DNA of 64,000 nucleotides from DAINPP01 sp036743375. GTDB lineage: Bacteria > Thermotogota > Thermotogae > MWEM01. Below the pieces are notes generated by a model that searched no databases, was not told the DNA's origin, and saw nothing but the letters and a program-made list of their open reading frames with translations. The number at the start of each line of letters is the position of its first letter. Positions within the stretch are counted from its first letter, which is position 1. This document shows, piece by piece, positions 32,696 through 41,913 of this stretch. The position numbers were made by a program, and so were the translations under genes. The DNA lies in contig DAINPP010000001.1 in assembly GCA_036743375.1 (NCBI GenBank), positions 1 to 64,000 of the forward strand. The letters are read 5' to 3'.

Positions 32696-33505
32696 TTAAA
32701 ATAAATCAGAGACTATTTCTGCAATCTTTTCAAGGAAAAGCCGGTCCTGTTCTGTGTAAGGATTAATGATATGAGAATCAATGTCTACTTCACCCACCAA
32801 TATCCCCTCTTTAAAAATAGGGCTCAAGATTTCAGACTTCACTTCTTTACTACATGAAAGATAATTGGATTCTTTTGATACATCCTGTACGACAAAACTT
32901 ATTTCACGTTCTGCTGCCTGACCGCATATTCCCTCGCCAAAGGCAATTCGTTTATGTTCTGTTGGCGTACCTACATAGGGTCCCAGTATGAGTTCCTTGT
33001 CTTTTTCCTTATCCACAAGGTAAAAGCCTACCCAGTTATAATAGTCAACTCTCTCATTGAGTAATTTGCAGACGGAAAAGAGTTTTTCATCTCTGCTGAA
33101 ATCAGTGCTAACTATATTTCGGATTGTATTTATCATTTCTACAAATTCCGTGCGATGAATATCATTATTATCTATTAGGGTATCCAGAAATTTAAAAGCC
33201 CTCCTCACATGCGGAATAACAATTGATCCCCCAACCATCATGGCAATACCCAAGGCTTCCTGAATCTCTTCAGAATTCACTCCGTTTTCAACGCATTGAA
33301 TGATATGATATTTAATGCAGTCATCACATCTTAGAACCGCTGATGCAACCAATCCAAGAAGTTCTTTTGTCTGCTTATTCAGGGCACCTTTTCTGTACAT
33401 TTGACCATCAAGACTGAAGAAACGCTTTATTTCCTTCCCGGCATATTTCATGACATAGTCGTTTAATTCTTCTCTTTCCTTTTGAAAATCTTCTTTTAAT
33501 GACAT
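32696..33505 (-). CDS. Fusion: carboxymuconolactone decarboxylase/AhpD-like domain and GAF methionine-(R)-sulfoxide reductase-like domain
   Basis: 269 residues. The N-terminal half (about 10-112) is a CMD/AhpD-like helical domain with CDDC (C60, C63) followed by a histidine (KYHII), the redox motif of AhpD-type enzymes. The C-terminal half (about 118-269) is a GAF domain like free methionine-R-sulfoxide reductase: NWVGFYLV, LGPYVG, GEGICGQAA (C194) and YLSCSKEVKSEI (C218, matching the catalytic cysteine), then GEVDIDS. The combination suggests a self-contained thiol redox enzyme, which is inference. Start chosen at the second of two ATG after GGGGGTGG. Confidence 0.85.
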   Translation of the reverse strand: MSLKEDFQKEREELNDYVMKYAGKEIKRFFSLDGQMYRKGALNKQTKELLGLVASAVLRCDDCIKYHIIQCVENGVNSEEIQEALGIAMMVGGSIVIPHVRRAFKFLDTLIDNNDIHRTEFVEMINTIRNIVSTDFSRDEKLFSVCKLLNERVDYYNWVGFYLVDKEKDKELILGPYVGTPTEHKRIAFGEGICGQAAEREISFVVQDVSKESNYLSCSKEVKSEILSPIFKEGILVGEVDIDSHIINPYTEQDRLFLEKIAEIVSDLF

Positions 33506-33528
33506 CATTCCACCCCCTGTTTTATAGA

Positions 33529-33537
33529 ATTATATCA
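33529..33537 (-). promoter_or_regulatory. Extended -10 promoter of the CMD-GAF fusion gene
   Basis: Minus strand TGATATAAT, about 25 bases upstream of the start codon. Confidence 0.7.
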
Positions 33538-33589
33538 CGCCTGTCATTGTTCATAAGGCTCTTTTTGACTGAATTTCTATGAATTCATA

Positions 33590-33598
33590 TGATATAAT
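33590..33598 (+). promoter_or_regulatory. Extended -10 promoter of the ROK-ppx-ppk operon
   Basis: TGATATAAT, 40 bases upstream of the ROK kinase start, divergent from an identical element on the other strand. A TTGACT lies too far upstream (22 bases) to be a normal -35. Confidence 0.7.
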
Positions 33599-33638
33599 CG
33601 TTTATAAAGAACACCTTGAAAACAGGGAGTGATAGAAT

Positions 33639-34604
33639 ATGAAAAAAGCTGTTATTGCACTTGATATAGGGGGAACCAAGGTGCTTGGTGCTTTGTTTGA
33701 TGAAGAGACAAATATTATAAAAAGAAAGAAGAAAGCTACAAAGGCTTCTGCGGGAACCGAAATGATACTTGAACAGATCTCAAAGGTTATCGCAGGACTT
33801 ATAGAAACTGCTGAAGAGAACGAATATCAGGTTATGGGAATAGGTGCCGGGGTTCCCGGGGTTATCAAAGATGGGACGGTCTTATTCACCCCAAATCTTC
33901 CCTGGGAAAACTATCCACTTGCAGATGAGATTGCTTCAAGATTCAATTTACCGATTCTGATCGGAAATGATGCAAATGTTTCTTTACTCGGGGAATGGGG
34001 ACACGGTATTGCCAGAAATACCGTCAATACACTTGGATTTTTTGTAGGAACCGGTGTGGGAGGCGGAATCATCATTAATTCCAAGATATATACAGGAAAT
34101 ATGGGGCTTGCAGGAGAGATTGGACATATCTCTCTTAATCCTGATGGAATAATCTGCGGTTGTGGATCAAGAGGCTGCCTTGAAAGTTATGCTTCAAAGA
34201 CCGGAATGTTGAAATATATTAAATCTCAGATCGCCCATGGAAGAGACTGTAAGATAAAGCAAGAACTTGAAAATAATCCATTGCATTATATTTTAAGAAG
34301 TTCTGTGATAAAAGATGCCCTTGATGAAGGAGATATGGTAATCACAGAAGCCGTACAAATTGCCGCAAAATACCTTGGAATTGCCGTAGCTTCTGGAATC
34401 AACATTCTTAATCCTGAAATGGTTGTTTTTGGCGGTGGTATCGTTGAAGCCATCGGACAACCCTTTATTGATATGCTCAGACCATATGTTTATCAATATG
34501 CAGTCCCGCATGCAATGGATAATTGTCTCTTCAAACTTGCGGAACTTGGTGATGATGCCTGTCTCTATGGTGGACTGACATTGTTAGAAGATACCATGAA
34601 ATAA
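33639..34604 (+). CDS. ROK family sugar kinase (glucokinase-like)
   Basis: 321 residues with no DNA-binding domain, so an enzyme rather than a repressor. It has the phosphate motif ALDIGGTKVLGA (near 8), the sugar-binding GNDANVSLLGEW and GEIGHISL, and the ROK zinc motif CGCGSRGCLE (near 176). It probably phosphorylates glucose or a related hexose. It is the first gene of an operon with exopolyphosphatase and polyphosphate kinase genes, so polyphosphate as phosphoryl donor is possible but unproven. Confidence 0.9.
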   Translation: MKKAVIALDIGGTKVLGALFDEETNIIKRKKKATKASAGTEMILEQISKVIAGLIETAEENEYQVMGIGAGVPGVIKDGTVLFTPNLPWENYPLADEIASRFNLPILIGNDANVSLLGEWGHGIARNTVNTLGFFVGTGVGGGIIINSKIYTGNMGLAGEIGHISLNPDGIICGCGSRGCLESYASKTGMLKYIKSQIAHGRDCKIKQELENNPLHYILRSSVIKDALDEGDMVITEAVQIAAKYLGIAVASGINILNPEMVVFGGGIVEAIGQPFIDMLRPYVYQYAVPHAMDNCLFKLAELGDDACLYGGLTLLEDTMK

Positions 34605-34631
34605 TATTTTCATGAAAGTTAAGGGGGAAAC

Positions 34632-36155
34632 ATGCCTGAATTAGCAGCTGCTATCAGTATTGCTTCTGATGGAGTTTATATGAATCTGTCAGAATCAGAT
34701 AGAATAGGAATAAAGATAATCGAATCGCTGTATCAAAGTCTAAATATTGGTTCTGATACATTTAATGAGGGTAGAATAAGTCTTAAAAAGGTTGACAGGA
34801 TTTGTAAAATACTCAACGATTATAAACAGATTATCAGAGAGTACAAAGTGAAAAAGGTAAGGGTTGTCAGTACAACGGCTTTAAGGGAGGCAACCAATAT
34901 GGCTTTTATCCTTGACCAGATTAAAAGTCGGACAAGATTTACCGTTGAAGTTCTGGATGATCCTCAGGAAAAATCACTTATTTATAAGGCCATGCTTTTA
35001 AAACTGAAAAATACCGATTATAAAGATAAATTACTTTTTTTAGGATATATAGGAACAGGAAGTCTTGGAATGGCTATATGTAAGGAACAGAAAATAATAT
35101 ATTCTCAGAATATCAGAATTGGCTCTTTAAAGTTGACAGAATTACTACGAAATTATCAGGGAGATCCAGAAAATGCGCATATAGTTATAGGCGAATATCT
35201 AAGCAGTTTTGTAAAAACGATCATGACCATTCCCAAAATAAATAAAGTTGAACATTTCATAACATGCGGACAGGAAATAGAGTCTATAATTCGACTGAGC
35301 GGTGGGAATCCAAAAAAAGAAATAGAGGAAATAGACATCAACAAGATCAATCAATTATTTGAGGAAATCAAAACCGATACGATAGAACAGCTCGGCCAGA
35401 AATTTGATCTGCCTGAACATCATCTCGATGTGTTGCTGCCTTCTATCGGAATATATAAAATGCTCTTTGATATTGTTAATGTTAACCCCATCAATTCGGT
35501 TTCTGTAAATTTGACTGACGCCTTACTTCTTGAGATGTTTTCATACGAAGAATACCGTAAGATAAGTGAGATATTTGAAGAGAGCACGGTGATATCCGCA
35601 AAGAATCTCGGAAAAAGGTTTCTTTATGATGAAGAACACGCCAATCAGGTAGAAAAACTTTCACTAATACTGTTTGACGGTTTAAAGGGAAAACACAGAA
35701 TGGGAATCCGTGAGAGAATGTTACTTCAGCTCTCTGCCATTCTTCATGATATAGGAAAATTCATCCAATTGAAAAATCATTCGGAACATTCCGCTAATAT
35801 CATCAGGGGAACAGAGCTTCCCGGACTTACAAAAAGAGAAACGAATATCGTTGCTTCAGTTGCAGAATACCATAGTAAACATTTTCTTCTCTCAGAAGAT
35901 GTGGAGATGATGAAAATGGATCAGAAAGATAGATTGATTATCGCAAAACTTTTGGCTTTATTGCGCTTGGCGGACTCATTGGATCGTTCCCATTCGAGTA
36001 AAGTCAAGGATATCCGAATACAGATCAAAGGAAGAAAACTGAAACTCAGAATCACTTCAAGTAAAAAGATCATGCTTGAAAAATGGTCCATAGAAACAAA
36101 ATCAGAGTTTTTTGAAGATATTTTTGGTCTGAAACCGGAGATAATAAAGGGGTGA
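34632..36155 (+). CDS. ppx: Ppx/GppA phosphatase with C-terminal HD domain
   Basis: 507 residues. The N-terminal actin-like fold (about 1-300) follows Ppx/GppA: IASDGVYMNL, VVSTTALREATN and GYIGTGSLGMAI. The C-terminal HD-type domain (about 320-500) has AILHDIGKF (near 374), and HSEHSANII follows. It hydrolyses polyphosphate from chain ends or removes the 5' phosphate of pppGpp. It lies 28 bases behind the ROK kinase and five bases before ppk. The standard IDLGSNS-type start motif is degenerate here (ISIASDG). Confidence 0.88.
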   Translation: MPELAAAISIASDGVYMNLSESDRIGIKIIESLYQSLNIGSDTFNEGRISLKKVDRICKILNDYKQIIREYKVKKVRVVSTTALREATNMAFILDQIKSRTRFTVEVLDDPQEKSLIYKAMLLKLKNTDYKDKLLFLGYIGTGSLGMAICKEQKIIYSQNIRIGSLKLTELLRNYQGDPENAHIVIGEYLSSFVKTIMTIPKINKVEHFITCGQEIESIIRLSGGNPKKEIEEIDINKINQLFEEIKTDTIEQLGQKFDLPEHHLDVLLPSIGIYKMLFDIVNVNPINSVSVNLTDALLLEMFSYEEYRKISEIFEESTVISAKNLGKRFLYDEEHANQVEKLSLILFDGLKGKHRMGIRERMLLQLSAILHDIGKFIQLKNHSEHSANIIRGTELPGLTKRETNIVASVAEYHSKHFLLSEDVEMMKMDQKDRLIIAKLLALLRLADSLDRSHSSKVKDIRIQIKGRKLKLRITSSKKIMLEKWSIETKSEFFEDIFGLKPEIIKG

Positions 36156-36159
36156 ATTT

Positions 36160-38271
36160 GTGAATCTTGACAATCCTAAGTATTATATAAATCGTGAACT
36201 CAGCTGGATTGAGTTTAACGACAGGGTTCTTGATGAGGCTATTTCAAAGTCTAATCCCTTACTCGAAAGATTAAAATTTCTTTCGATTACGGGATCCAAT
36301 CTGGATGAATTTTTTATGATCAGAGTGGCGGGGCTGAAAGAACAGGTCAATATCGGTTACCAGAAAACGGATGCGGCTGGAATGACTGCAAAAGAGCAGC
36401 TTGGAGCAATTTCGAGTAAAGTTCATAAGATGGTGGAAAAACAATATAATTGCTTAAATAAGTCTCTTTTTCCCAAGCTGAAAAATGAAGGGATTATCTT
36501 TCTCGAAGAAGATGAGTTAACCAGAACACAAAAAGAATTTCTGAATGAATATTTTACAACAACTGTTTTTCCTGTATTAACACCGATGGCGATAGATCAG
36601 GGAAGGCCTTTCCCACAAATACTGAATAAGAGTTTAAATCAGGCTGTTATCCTTGAAAATGAAAAGAAAGAAACCATGCTTGCCATTGTTCAGGTTCCTT
36701 CCGTACTTCCCCGATTTGTGAAACTCGAGGACGGGACGGATGAAAATTGTCTGTTTATTCCGCTGGAAAAGATCATTAAAATGTATATAGAAAAATTATT
36801 CAGAGGCTATAAAATAATCAGTGTAAATCCCTTCCGACTGACAAGAAATGCGGATTTGAGTATTGACGAAGAGGATGCGGGAGATTTACTTGAAGAGATA
36901 GAAAAATCATTGAGACAGCGAGAAAAAGGATTTCCTGTCAGACTGGAACTTGAGAAATCCGCTTCAAAACTAACAAGAGAGATCCTTTTTAAAATGTTAA
37001 ATCTTTCAGAGAATGAACTGTATGAAATAGATGGTCCAATTGATCTTTCTGCGTTTATGAAAATTGCGACGGCAAAGGGATTTGAACATTTAAAGTATGA
37101 GAAATTCTTCCCACAACCCGTTTCCGTATTTAATGAGGGGAAAAGCTCTTTTGAGATTATAAAAAAGAGAGATATTTTCCTGCATCATCCGTATCAGTCT
37201 TTTGAACCTGTTTTAAAATTTCTTGAAGAAGCAGCTGAAGATCCTAAAGTACTGGCCATCAAACAAAGTCTTTATCGAGTCAGTGGTAATTCTCCGATTG
37301 TAAAGAGTTTAATCAAAGCTGCAGAAAACGGTAAGCAGGTAACGGTACTCGTAGAATTGAAAGCAAGATTTGATGAAGAAAACAATATACAATGGGCCAG
37401 AAAGCTTGAGATGGCAGGTTGTCATGTCATTTATGGCTTAGTAGGTTTAAAGACGCATTGTAAAATCCTTCTCGTGGTCAGACAGGAAGAAGAGGGAATT
37501 AAAAGATATGTTCATCTTTCAACGGGAAACTACAACGATAAGACGGCAAAGTTATATACGGATGCGGCTATGTTTACCTCAAAGGAGAGTTTTGGTGCTG
37601 ATGCCTCAGCACTTTTCAATGTCCTGACAGGGTATTCCAAGCCCCCTGAATGGAAGAAATTCTCCGTAGCTCCTATAGGAATGCGTGAAACTTTTATTCA
37701 TTATATAGAAAATGAGATTGAGCATGCCACAAACGGCAGAGAGGGAAGGATTATCGTCAAAAACAATTCCCTGCTTGACCAGGAAATTATTAAAGCCCTG
37801 TATAAAGCCTCAAGGGCCGGCGTGAAGGTAGATTTAATAGTCAGGGGAATCTGTGCCCTCAGAAGCGGGGTAAAAGAGCTGAGTGAGAATATAAACGTTT
37901 ACAGTATCGTCGGAAAATATCTGGAACATAGTAGAATCTATTATTATGAAAATGGCGGGAACCCCAAAATATTTCTTTCAAGCGCTGACTGGATGCCGCG
38001 AAATCTCGATCGAAGGGTAGAAACGTTATTTCCCGTAGAAGACGCCGAAATAAAGGAAGAGGTGAAAAATATCCTCGCCATCATCCTTTCTGATAATACA
38101 AAGCTGAGAATTCAGGATCAAAACGGGGATTATGAACAGAGAAAACACCAGGGAATCGCATCGATAGACTCACAATCTGCCCTGGCAGAATTCTACACTA
38201 ATATTCAGAATCAAAAAAACGATAATTCAAGCGATATCAAATTTAAACCCAAGAAAGCAAAGTATATATGA
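36160..38271 (+). CDS. ppk: Polyphosphate kinase 1
   Basis: 703 residues, full length for PPK1. The start has YINRELSWIEFNDRVLDEA and SNLDEFFMIRVAGL; phosphohistidine region GLKTHCKI and the second conserved histidine YLEHSRIYYY are present, with LSTGNYNDKTA between them. It transfers the gamma phosphate of ATP to polyphosphate reversibly. The start is GTG with AAAGGGG upstream, coupled to the end of ppx. A 17-bp terminator follows immediately. Confidence 0.96.
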   Translation: MNLDNPKYYINRELSWIEFNDRVLDEAISKSNPLLERLKFLSITGSNLDEFFMIRVAGLKEQVNIGYQKTDAAGMTAKEQLGAISSKVHKMVEKQYNCLNKSLFPKLKNEGIIFLEEDELTRTQKEFLNEYFTTTVFPVLTPMAIDQGRPFPQILNKSLNQAVILENEKKETMLAIVQVPSVLPRFVKLEDGTDENCLFIPLEKIIKMYIEKLFRGYKIISVNPFRLTRNADLSIDEEDAGDLLEEIEKSLRQREKGFPVRLELEKSASKLTREILFKMLNLSENELYEIDGPIDLSAFMKIATAKGFEHLKYEKFFPQPVSVFNEGKSSFEIIKKRDIFLHHPYQSFEPVLKFLEEAAEDPKVLAIKQSLYRVSGNSPIVKSLIKAAENGKQVTVLVELKARFDEENNIQWARKLEMAGCHVIYGLVGLKTHCKILLVVRQEEEGIKRYVHLSTGNYNDKTAKLYTDAAMFTSKESFGADASALFNVLTGYSKPPEWKKFSVAPIGMRETFIHYIENEIEHATNGREGRIIVKNNSLLDQEIIKALYKASRAGVKVDLIVRGICALRSGVKELSENINVYSIVGKYLEHSRIYYYENGGNPKIFLSSADWMPRNLDRRVETLFPVEDAEIKEEVKNILAIILSDNTKLRIQDQNGDYEQRKHQGIASIDSQSALAEFYTNIQNQKNDNSSDIKFKPKKAKYI

Positions 38272-38307
38272 GATAAAAATGCCGGATCATTCCGGCATTT
38301 TTATCTC
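38270..38307. terminator. Bidirectional terminator between ppk and the sucrose-phosphate synthase gene
   Basis: A perfect 17-bp stem (38270-38286 with 38291-38307, 4-base loop) containing five A on one side and five T on the other. It overlaps the stop codons of both convergent genes. Confidence 0.92.
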
Positions 38308-39701
38308 AATGTTTTTTGGAAGCTTGAGATATTTATCTCTTGCGGGGAATACTCAGACATTTTTATCTTAATCTCATTCAAATAATTCACCGCGGTATTT
38401 TTCCAGGTATATCTTTCCAATACCCTTGAAATAGAGAGTTCAGAAAATTTATCGTAGTCGTTTCCTATAGAAATCGCATGTAGAAGGGTTGACGTGATAG
38501 ATGAGATATCTTCTGGATCGAACAGGAATCCAAATTTATAGCCATTTTCACTCAGAATTTCACTTGGCCCCCCGTTAATCGTCGCAGCAACCGGTAATCC
38601 ACAGGACATGGCCTCAATAACGGTTAAGCCAAAAGGTTCATATAAGGCGGGATTACAGAAAATAGAAGCAAATTTTGTAGAAGCTCTGTAAATCGATGCA
38701 AGATCTTTCTGACTTTCCGCATTAATAAAAGAGACAGAATTCGTAAGATTCTTTTCTCTTATAAAAGCAAGCCACCCCGAAACAATCTTCTGTTCATTGT
38801 CTTTTAATGGAGAGATATCTTTATACACATCCTGCACACCGCGGATGATTATCATCAATTGTGCCCTTTTTTGTAGCTCTTCCGATTCTGCAAACGCCTT
38901 CATAATGGCGATATGGTTTTTTTTATGATCCAGTCGACTTGACAAGATAATCAGCGGTTTATGAAAGTCTGCAAACGTCTTTTCAAATCTTCTATCGGAA
39001 ACATCTGAGAATTCATTGAATATACGCCGGTTTACTCCCGGAGAACATACTTTGAAGTGTGTATCGTCTTTGACATCAATGAATTCGGAATATTTGGGAT
39101 GCCCATACTGCTCAAACCTTTCCATTTGTGTACTGACAAAATTAACGGAAGAATATTTCATGGATATTCTTTCTGCGGCAAGCCTCTTTCCAAAATGAAA
39201 AATTCTTTCAAAATCCCTGATATTGTCATTGTTTATTCCTATCTTATCCATTTTTAAAGCCCCAAGTGAATGGGCGGTAAACGAGAATGGAATTTTTTCA
39301 TATTTACTCATTAATGCACAGGCTATTCCGCCATCCCCGTAGTGACCGGTAATAAAATCAGGCATCTCACCTTCTTCCTTATAAAACGCAATAATGTTTT
39401 TTACCCATTCTTCTAAATAGGGCCAGAGCTCTTCCTTTCTGAGAAAATGATCGGGTCCACATTTAAAGCGTAAAATCCTAAGATTTTCAACCCCCTCATA
39501 CTTATCTGATCTGCCTGAGAATTCAGGCCATTTTCGATCTATTATTTTTCTGGAAATAATATCAGTTTTTACCCCCAATTCAGACATTGCACAAGCTATT
39601 TCCTTGACGTAAACAAGCTGGCCGCCAAAATCAGGATGTTGAGTCCAGTAACTGTCATGGGGATCAAAATTCCCCTGCGGATTTAAAAAGGCAACTCGCA
39701 T
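38301..39701 (-). CDS. Sucrose-phosphate synthase-like GT4 glycosyltransferase
   Basis: 466 residues. The start (FLNPQGNFDPHDSYWTQHP, then DFGGQLVYVKE) and middle (FSFTAHSLGALKMDK) closely follow the structurally known Halothermothrix orenii sucrose-phosphate synthase. The GT4 donor-site glutamates are in YEPFGLTVIEAM. It would join UDP-glucose and fructose-6-phosphate; other acceptors, as in glucosylglycerate-type enzymes, cannot be excluded. No sucrose-phosphate phosphatase gene is adjacent. A PfkB sugar kinase lies upstream. Confidence 0.88.
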   Translation of the reverse strand: MRVAFLNPQGNFDPHDSYWTQHPDFGGQLVYVKEIACAMSELGVKTDIISRKIIDRKWPEFSGRSDKYEGVENLRILRFKCGPDHFLRKEELWPYLEEWVKNIIAFYKEEGEMPDFITGHYGDGGIACALMSKYEKIPFSFTAHSLGALKMDKIGINNDNIRDFERIFHFGKRLAAERISMKYSSVNFVSTQMERFEQYGHPKYSEFIDVKDDTHFKVCSPGVNRRIFNEFSDVSDRRFEKTFADFHKPLIILSSRLDHKKNHIAIMKAFAESEELQKRAQLMIIIRGVQDVYKDISPLKDNEQKIVSGWLAFIREKNLTNSVSFINAESQKDLASIYRASTKFASIFCNPALYEPFGLTVIEAMSCGLPVAATINGGPSEILSENGYKFGFLFDPEDISSITSTLLHAISIGNDYDKFSELSISRVLERYTWKNTAVNYLNEIKIKMSEYSPQEINISSFQKTLR

Positions 39702-39735
39702 CTTCTCACTTCCTTTTTCTTTGTAAATCGTCCGA

Positions 39736-39744
39736 ATTATAACA
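39736..39744 (-). promoter_or_regulatory. Extended -10 promoter of the sucrose-phosphate synthase gene
   Basis: Minus strand TGTTATAAT, about 35 bases upstream of the start, in the 53-base gap after the PfkB kinase gene. Confidence 0.6.
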
Positions 39745-39754
39745 TCATATTTTC

Positions 39755-40678
39755 TTATGATAAAAATTCATCTTTTATTGCTTCAATAGGTGGTAAGGGT
39801 TCATCTGATCCAATACTTTTCAATCGATAGGCTGCAACTGCACCTCCAGTTTCAGCAGCGGTAAAAATATCTTCTTTATTTAACAGGGAATAATACACCC
39901 CAGACCAGAAGCCATCTCCTGCACCTGTTGAATCGACGACCTCTTTTGCAACACTCTTAAGATGTTTGATCCGGTTACCGTTCGAAACCAGTGCGCCATC
40001 CTTTCCCATTGTAAGAATAACATTGACAGCACCGGCCTCATGAAATCTGTAGATATAATTTTCATATGAATCTTTCCCGAAAATATGAAAGGCATCGTCA
40101 TCCGATGGTTTACAAAGCCAAGTCTTTTTAAGTATTTGAGTGAGTATTTCTTTAGCATTATCTTTTCTTTCCCACAACACCTCTCTGAAATTGGGATCAA
40201 AACACAATTTTGTCTGATAGGCTTCTGACTCTTCAATGATTCTGAAAACGGTCTTTCTAACAGGTTCATGAGAGATTGGCCAGGCACTGATATGCAGAAA
40301 TTCTATTCCTCTGATAATCTCTGTAAACTCATCTTTGAATTCTATATATTGTTCTGCGGATCTTAACGGCAAAAATTTTGGCGTACCAGAGGATTTTGAG
40401 ACAAATACCATAGAGGTATTGTGAACATCGTCTATTTGAACATAGGTGGTATCAATTGATTTTGTCCTGAATTCATGAATCAGATATCTTCCAAACGGAT
40501 CGTTACCCACTCTCGTTATAAAATAAGGGTGTATTCCAAAATTAATCAGGTTGGATACGATATTTGCCGGTGATCCACCGGCATGCCTTGTAAATGCGTT
40601 AACTGTTTCAAGGGAATCTGAATATTCCTGCGAGACAAAATCTATCAGCGATTCTCCCAACACCAATATCTTTCTCAT
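39755..40678 (-). CDS. PfkB family carbohydrate kinase, probably fructokinase
   Basis: 307 residues. PfkB motif 1 is seen as HAGGSPANIVSNL (near 32-44) and motif 2 as DSTGAGDGFWSGV, where the second D is the catalytic base. The neighbouring sucrose-phosphate synthase suggests fructose as substrate, but 2-keto-3-deoxygluconate or ribose kinases look alike. It lies 19 bases behind the malic enzyme gene. Confidence 0.88.
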   Translation of the reverse strand: MRKILVLGESLIDFVSQEYSDSLETVNAFTRHAGGSPANIVSNLINFGIHPYFITRVGNDPFGRYLIHEFRTKSIDTTYVQIDDVHNTSMVFVSKSSGTPKFLPLRSAEQYIEFKDEFTEIIRGIEFLHISAWPISHEPVRKTVFRIIEESEAYQTKLCFDPNFREVLWERKDNAKEILTQILKKTWLCKPSDDDAFHIFGKDSYENYIYRFHEAGAVNVILTMGKDGALVSNGNRIKHLKSVAKEVVDSTGAGDGFWSGVYYSLLNKEDIFTAAETGGAVAAYRLKSIGSDEPLPPIEAIKDEFLS

Positions 40679-40697
40679 TTATTCACCTCGATTAAAC

Positions 40698-41843
40698 TCA
40701 GTACAATTCCAAGATTTTTTCAGCGATATAATCGGCTATTCCCTCTTCAAAGGCAAAAGGTAGAATTTTATCTTCACAGAGTTCATCCTCGGGAATAAAA
40801 TCAGCCAAGGCCGTTGCCGCCCTTATTTTAACCTCATCAGTTATCTGTTTCCTCAAATGCACCGCTGCTTTCAATATACCGGGAAAGGCAAGTACATTAT
40901 TCACCTGGTTTGGAAAATCCGAACGACCGGTACCTACTATTCTTGCACCGGCTCTTTTTGCCCTATCCGGCATAATCTCCGGTATCGGATTGGCCATTGC
41001 AAACACTATTGCCTCAGCATTCATACTTTTTATCATCTCTTCACTAACAATATCCGGAGCAGAAACACCGATAAAGATATCTGCATTTCTGATTATCTTC
41101 TTCAGATCTCCCGTTTCTCTATTCGGGTTCGTGATCTTTGACATATTGTACTGCTCGGGGTTTAGCCAGTCTTCCCCATCGGAAATAGCCCCTCTTTTAT
41201 CACATAAGATAATGTTTTTAAACCCATATTTAAGAAGGAGCTTAGAAATGGCAATCCCGGCAGCACCAGCGCCATTCACAATCACTTTACAAGATTCGGC
41301 TTGTTTCGAGCAGATCTTCAACGCGTTTATTATTCCAGCCAGTACGACTACTGCCGTACCATGCTGATCATCATGAAACACCGGAATATCAAGCATTTTT
41401 TTTAATGTTTCTTCGATATAAAAGCATCTTGGCGCAGATATATCTTCAAGATTTATGCCGCCAAAACCCGGTGCAATGTTTTTGACTATAGTAATGATTT
41501 CATCAGGATCCTGTGTCTCAATACACAGGGGGAAGGCATTCAAATCACCAAATTCCTTAAAAAGGACCGCTTTTCCCTCCATGACAGGCAGTGCAGCCTT
41601 TGCACCAATATTTCCGAGCCCCAATACAGCTGACCCATCTGTCACGATAGCGATTGTGTTGTTTTTTATAGTATAATCATAAACGGAGTCGGGTCTTTTG
41701 GCAATTTCCATACACGGGGCTGCAACACCCGGTGTATAGGCAATGGTAAGATCGTCTTTGGTCCTGATTTTCGATTTTACCTCAGTTGCTATTTTTCCGC
41801 CCCATTTTTTATGTAAGAGTAGTGCCTGTTCATTGATGTCCAT
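40698..41843 (-). CDS. NAD(P)-dependent malic enzyme (decarboxylating)
   Basis: 381 residues, the short bacterial form without a phosphotransacetylase domain. LTIAYTPGVAAPC, DGSAVLGLGNIG, GINLEDISAPRCF and FHDDQHGTAVV are the family signatures, followed by the Rossmann motif GAGAAGIA. It converts malate to pyruvate and CO2. The ATG at 41843 has GGAGG seven bases upstream; an earlier in-frame ATG overlaps that ribosome site. Confidence 0.94.
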   Translation of the reverse strand: MDINEQALLLHKKWGGKIATEVKSKIRTKDDLTIAYTPGVAAPCMEIAKRPDSVYDYTIKNNTIAIVTDGSAVLGLGNIGAKAALPVMEGKAVLFKEFGDLNAFPLCIETQDPDEIITIVKNIAPGFGGINLEDISAPRCFYIEETLKKMLDIPVFHDDQHGTAVVVLAGIINALKICSKQAESCKVIVNGAGAAGIAISKLLLKYGFKNIILCDKRGAISDGEDWLNPEQYNMSKITNPNRETGDLKKIIRNADIFIGVSAPDIVSEEMIKSMNAEAIVFAMANPIPEIMPDRAKRAGARIVGTGRSDFPNQVNNVLAFPGILKAAVHLRKQITDEVKIRAATALADFIPEDELCEDKILPFAFEEGIADYIAEKILELY

Positions 41844-41869
41844 TTTCTTTCCTCCCATAAGTTTTATTC

Positions 41870-41898
41870 ATTATATCCTAAACAGGGGTGGAAACCAA
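41870..41898 (-). promoter_or_regulatory. Promoter of the malic enzyme operon
   Basis: Minus strand TTGGTT (41893-41898), 17-base spacer and TATAAT (41870-41875). The region is shared with the divergent peptidase gene, for which no clear promoter is seen. Confidence 0.55.
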
Positions 41899-41913
41899 AA
41901 AAGGAGAATTGAT

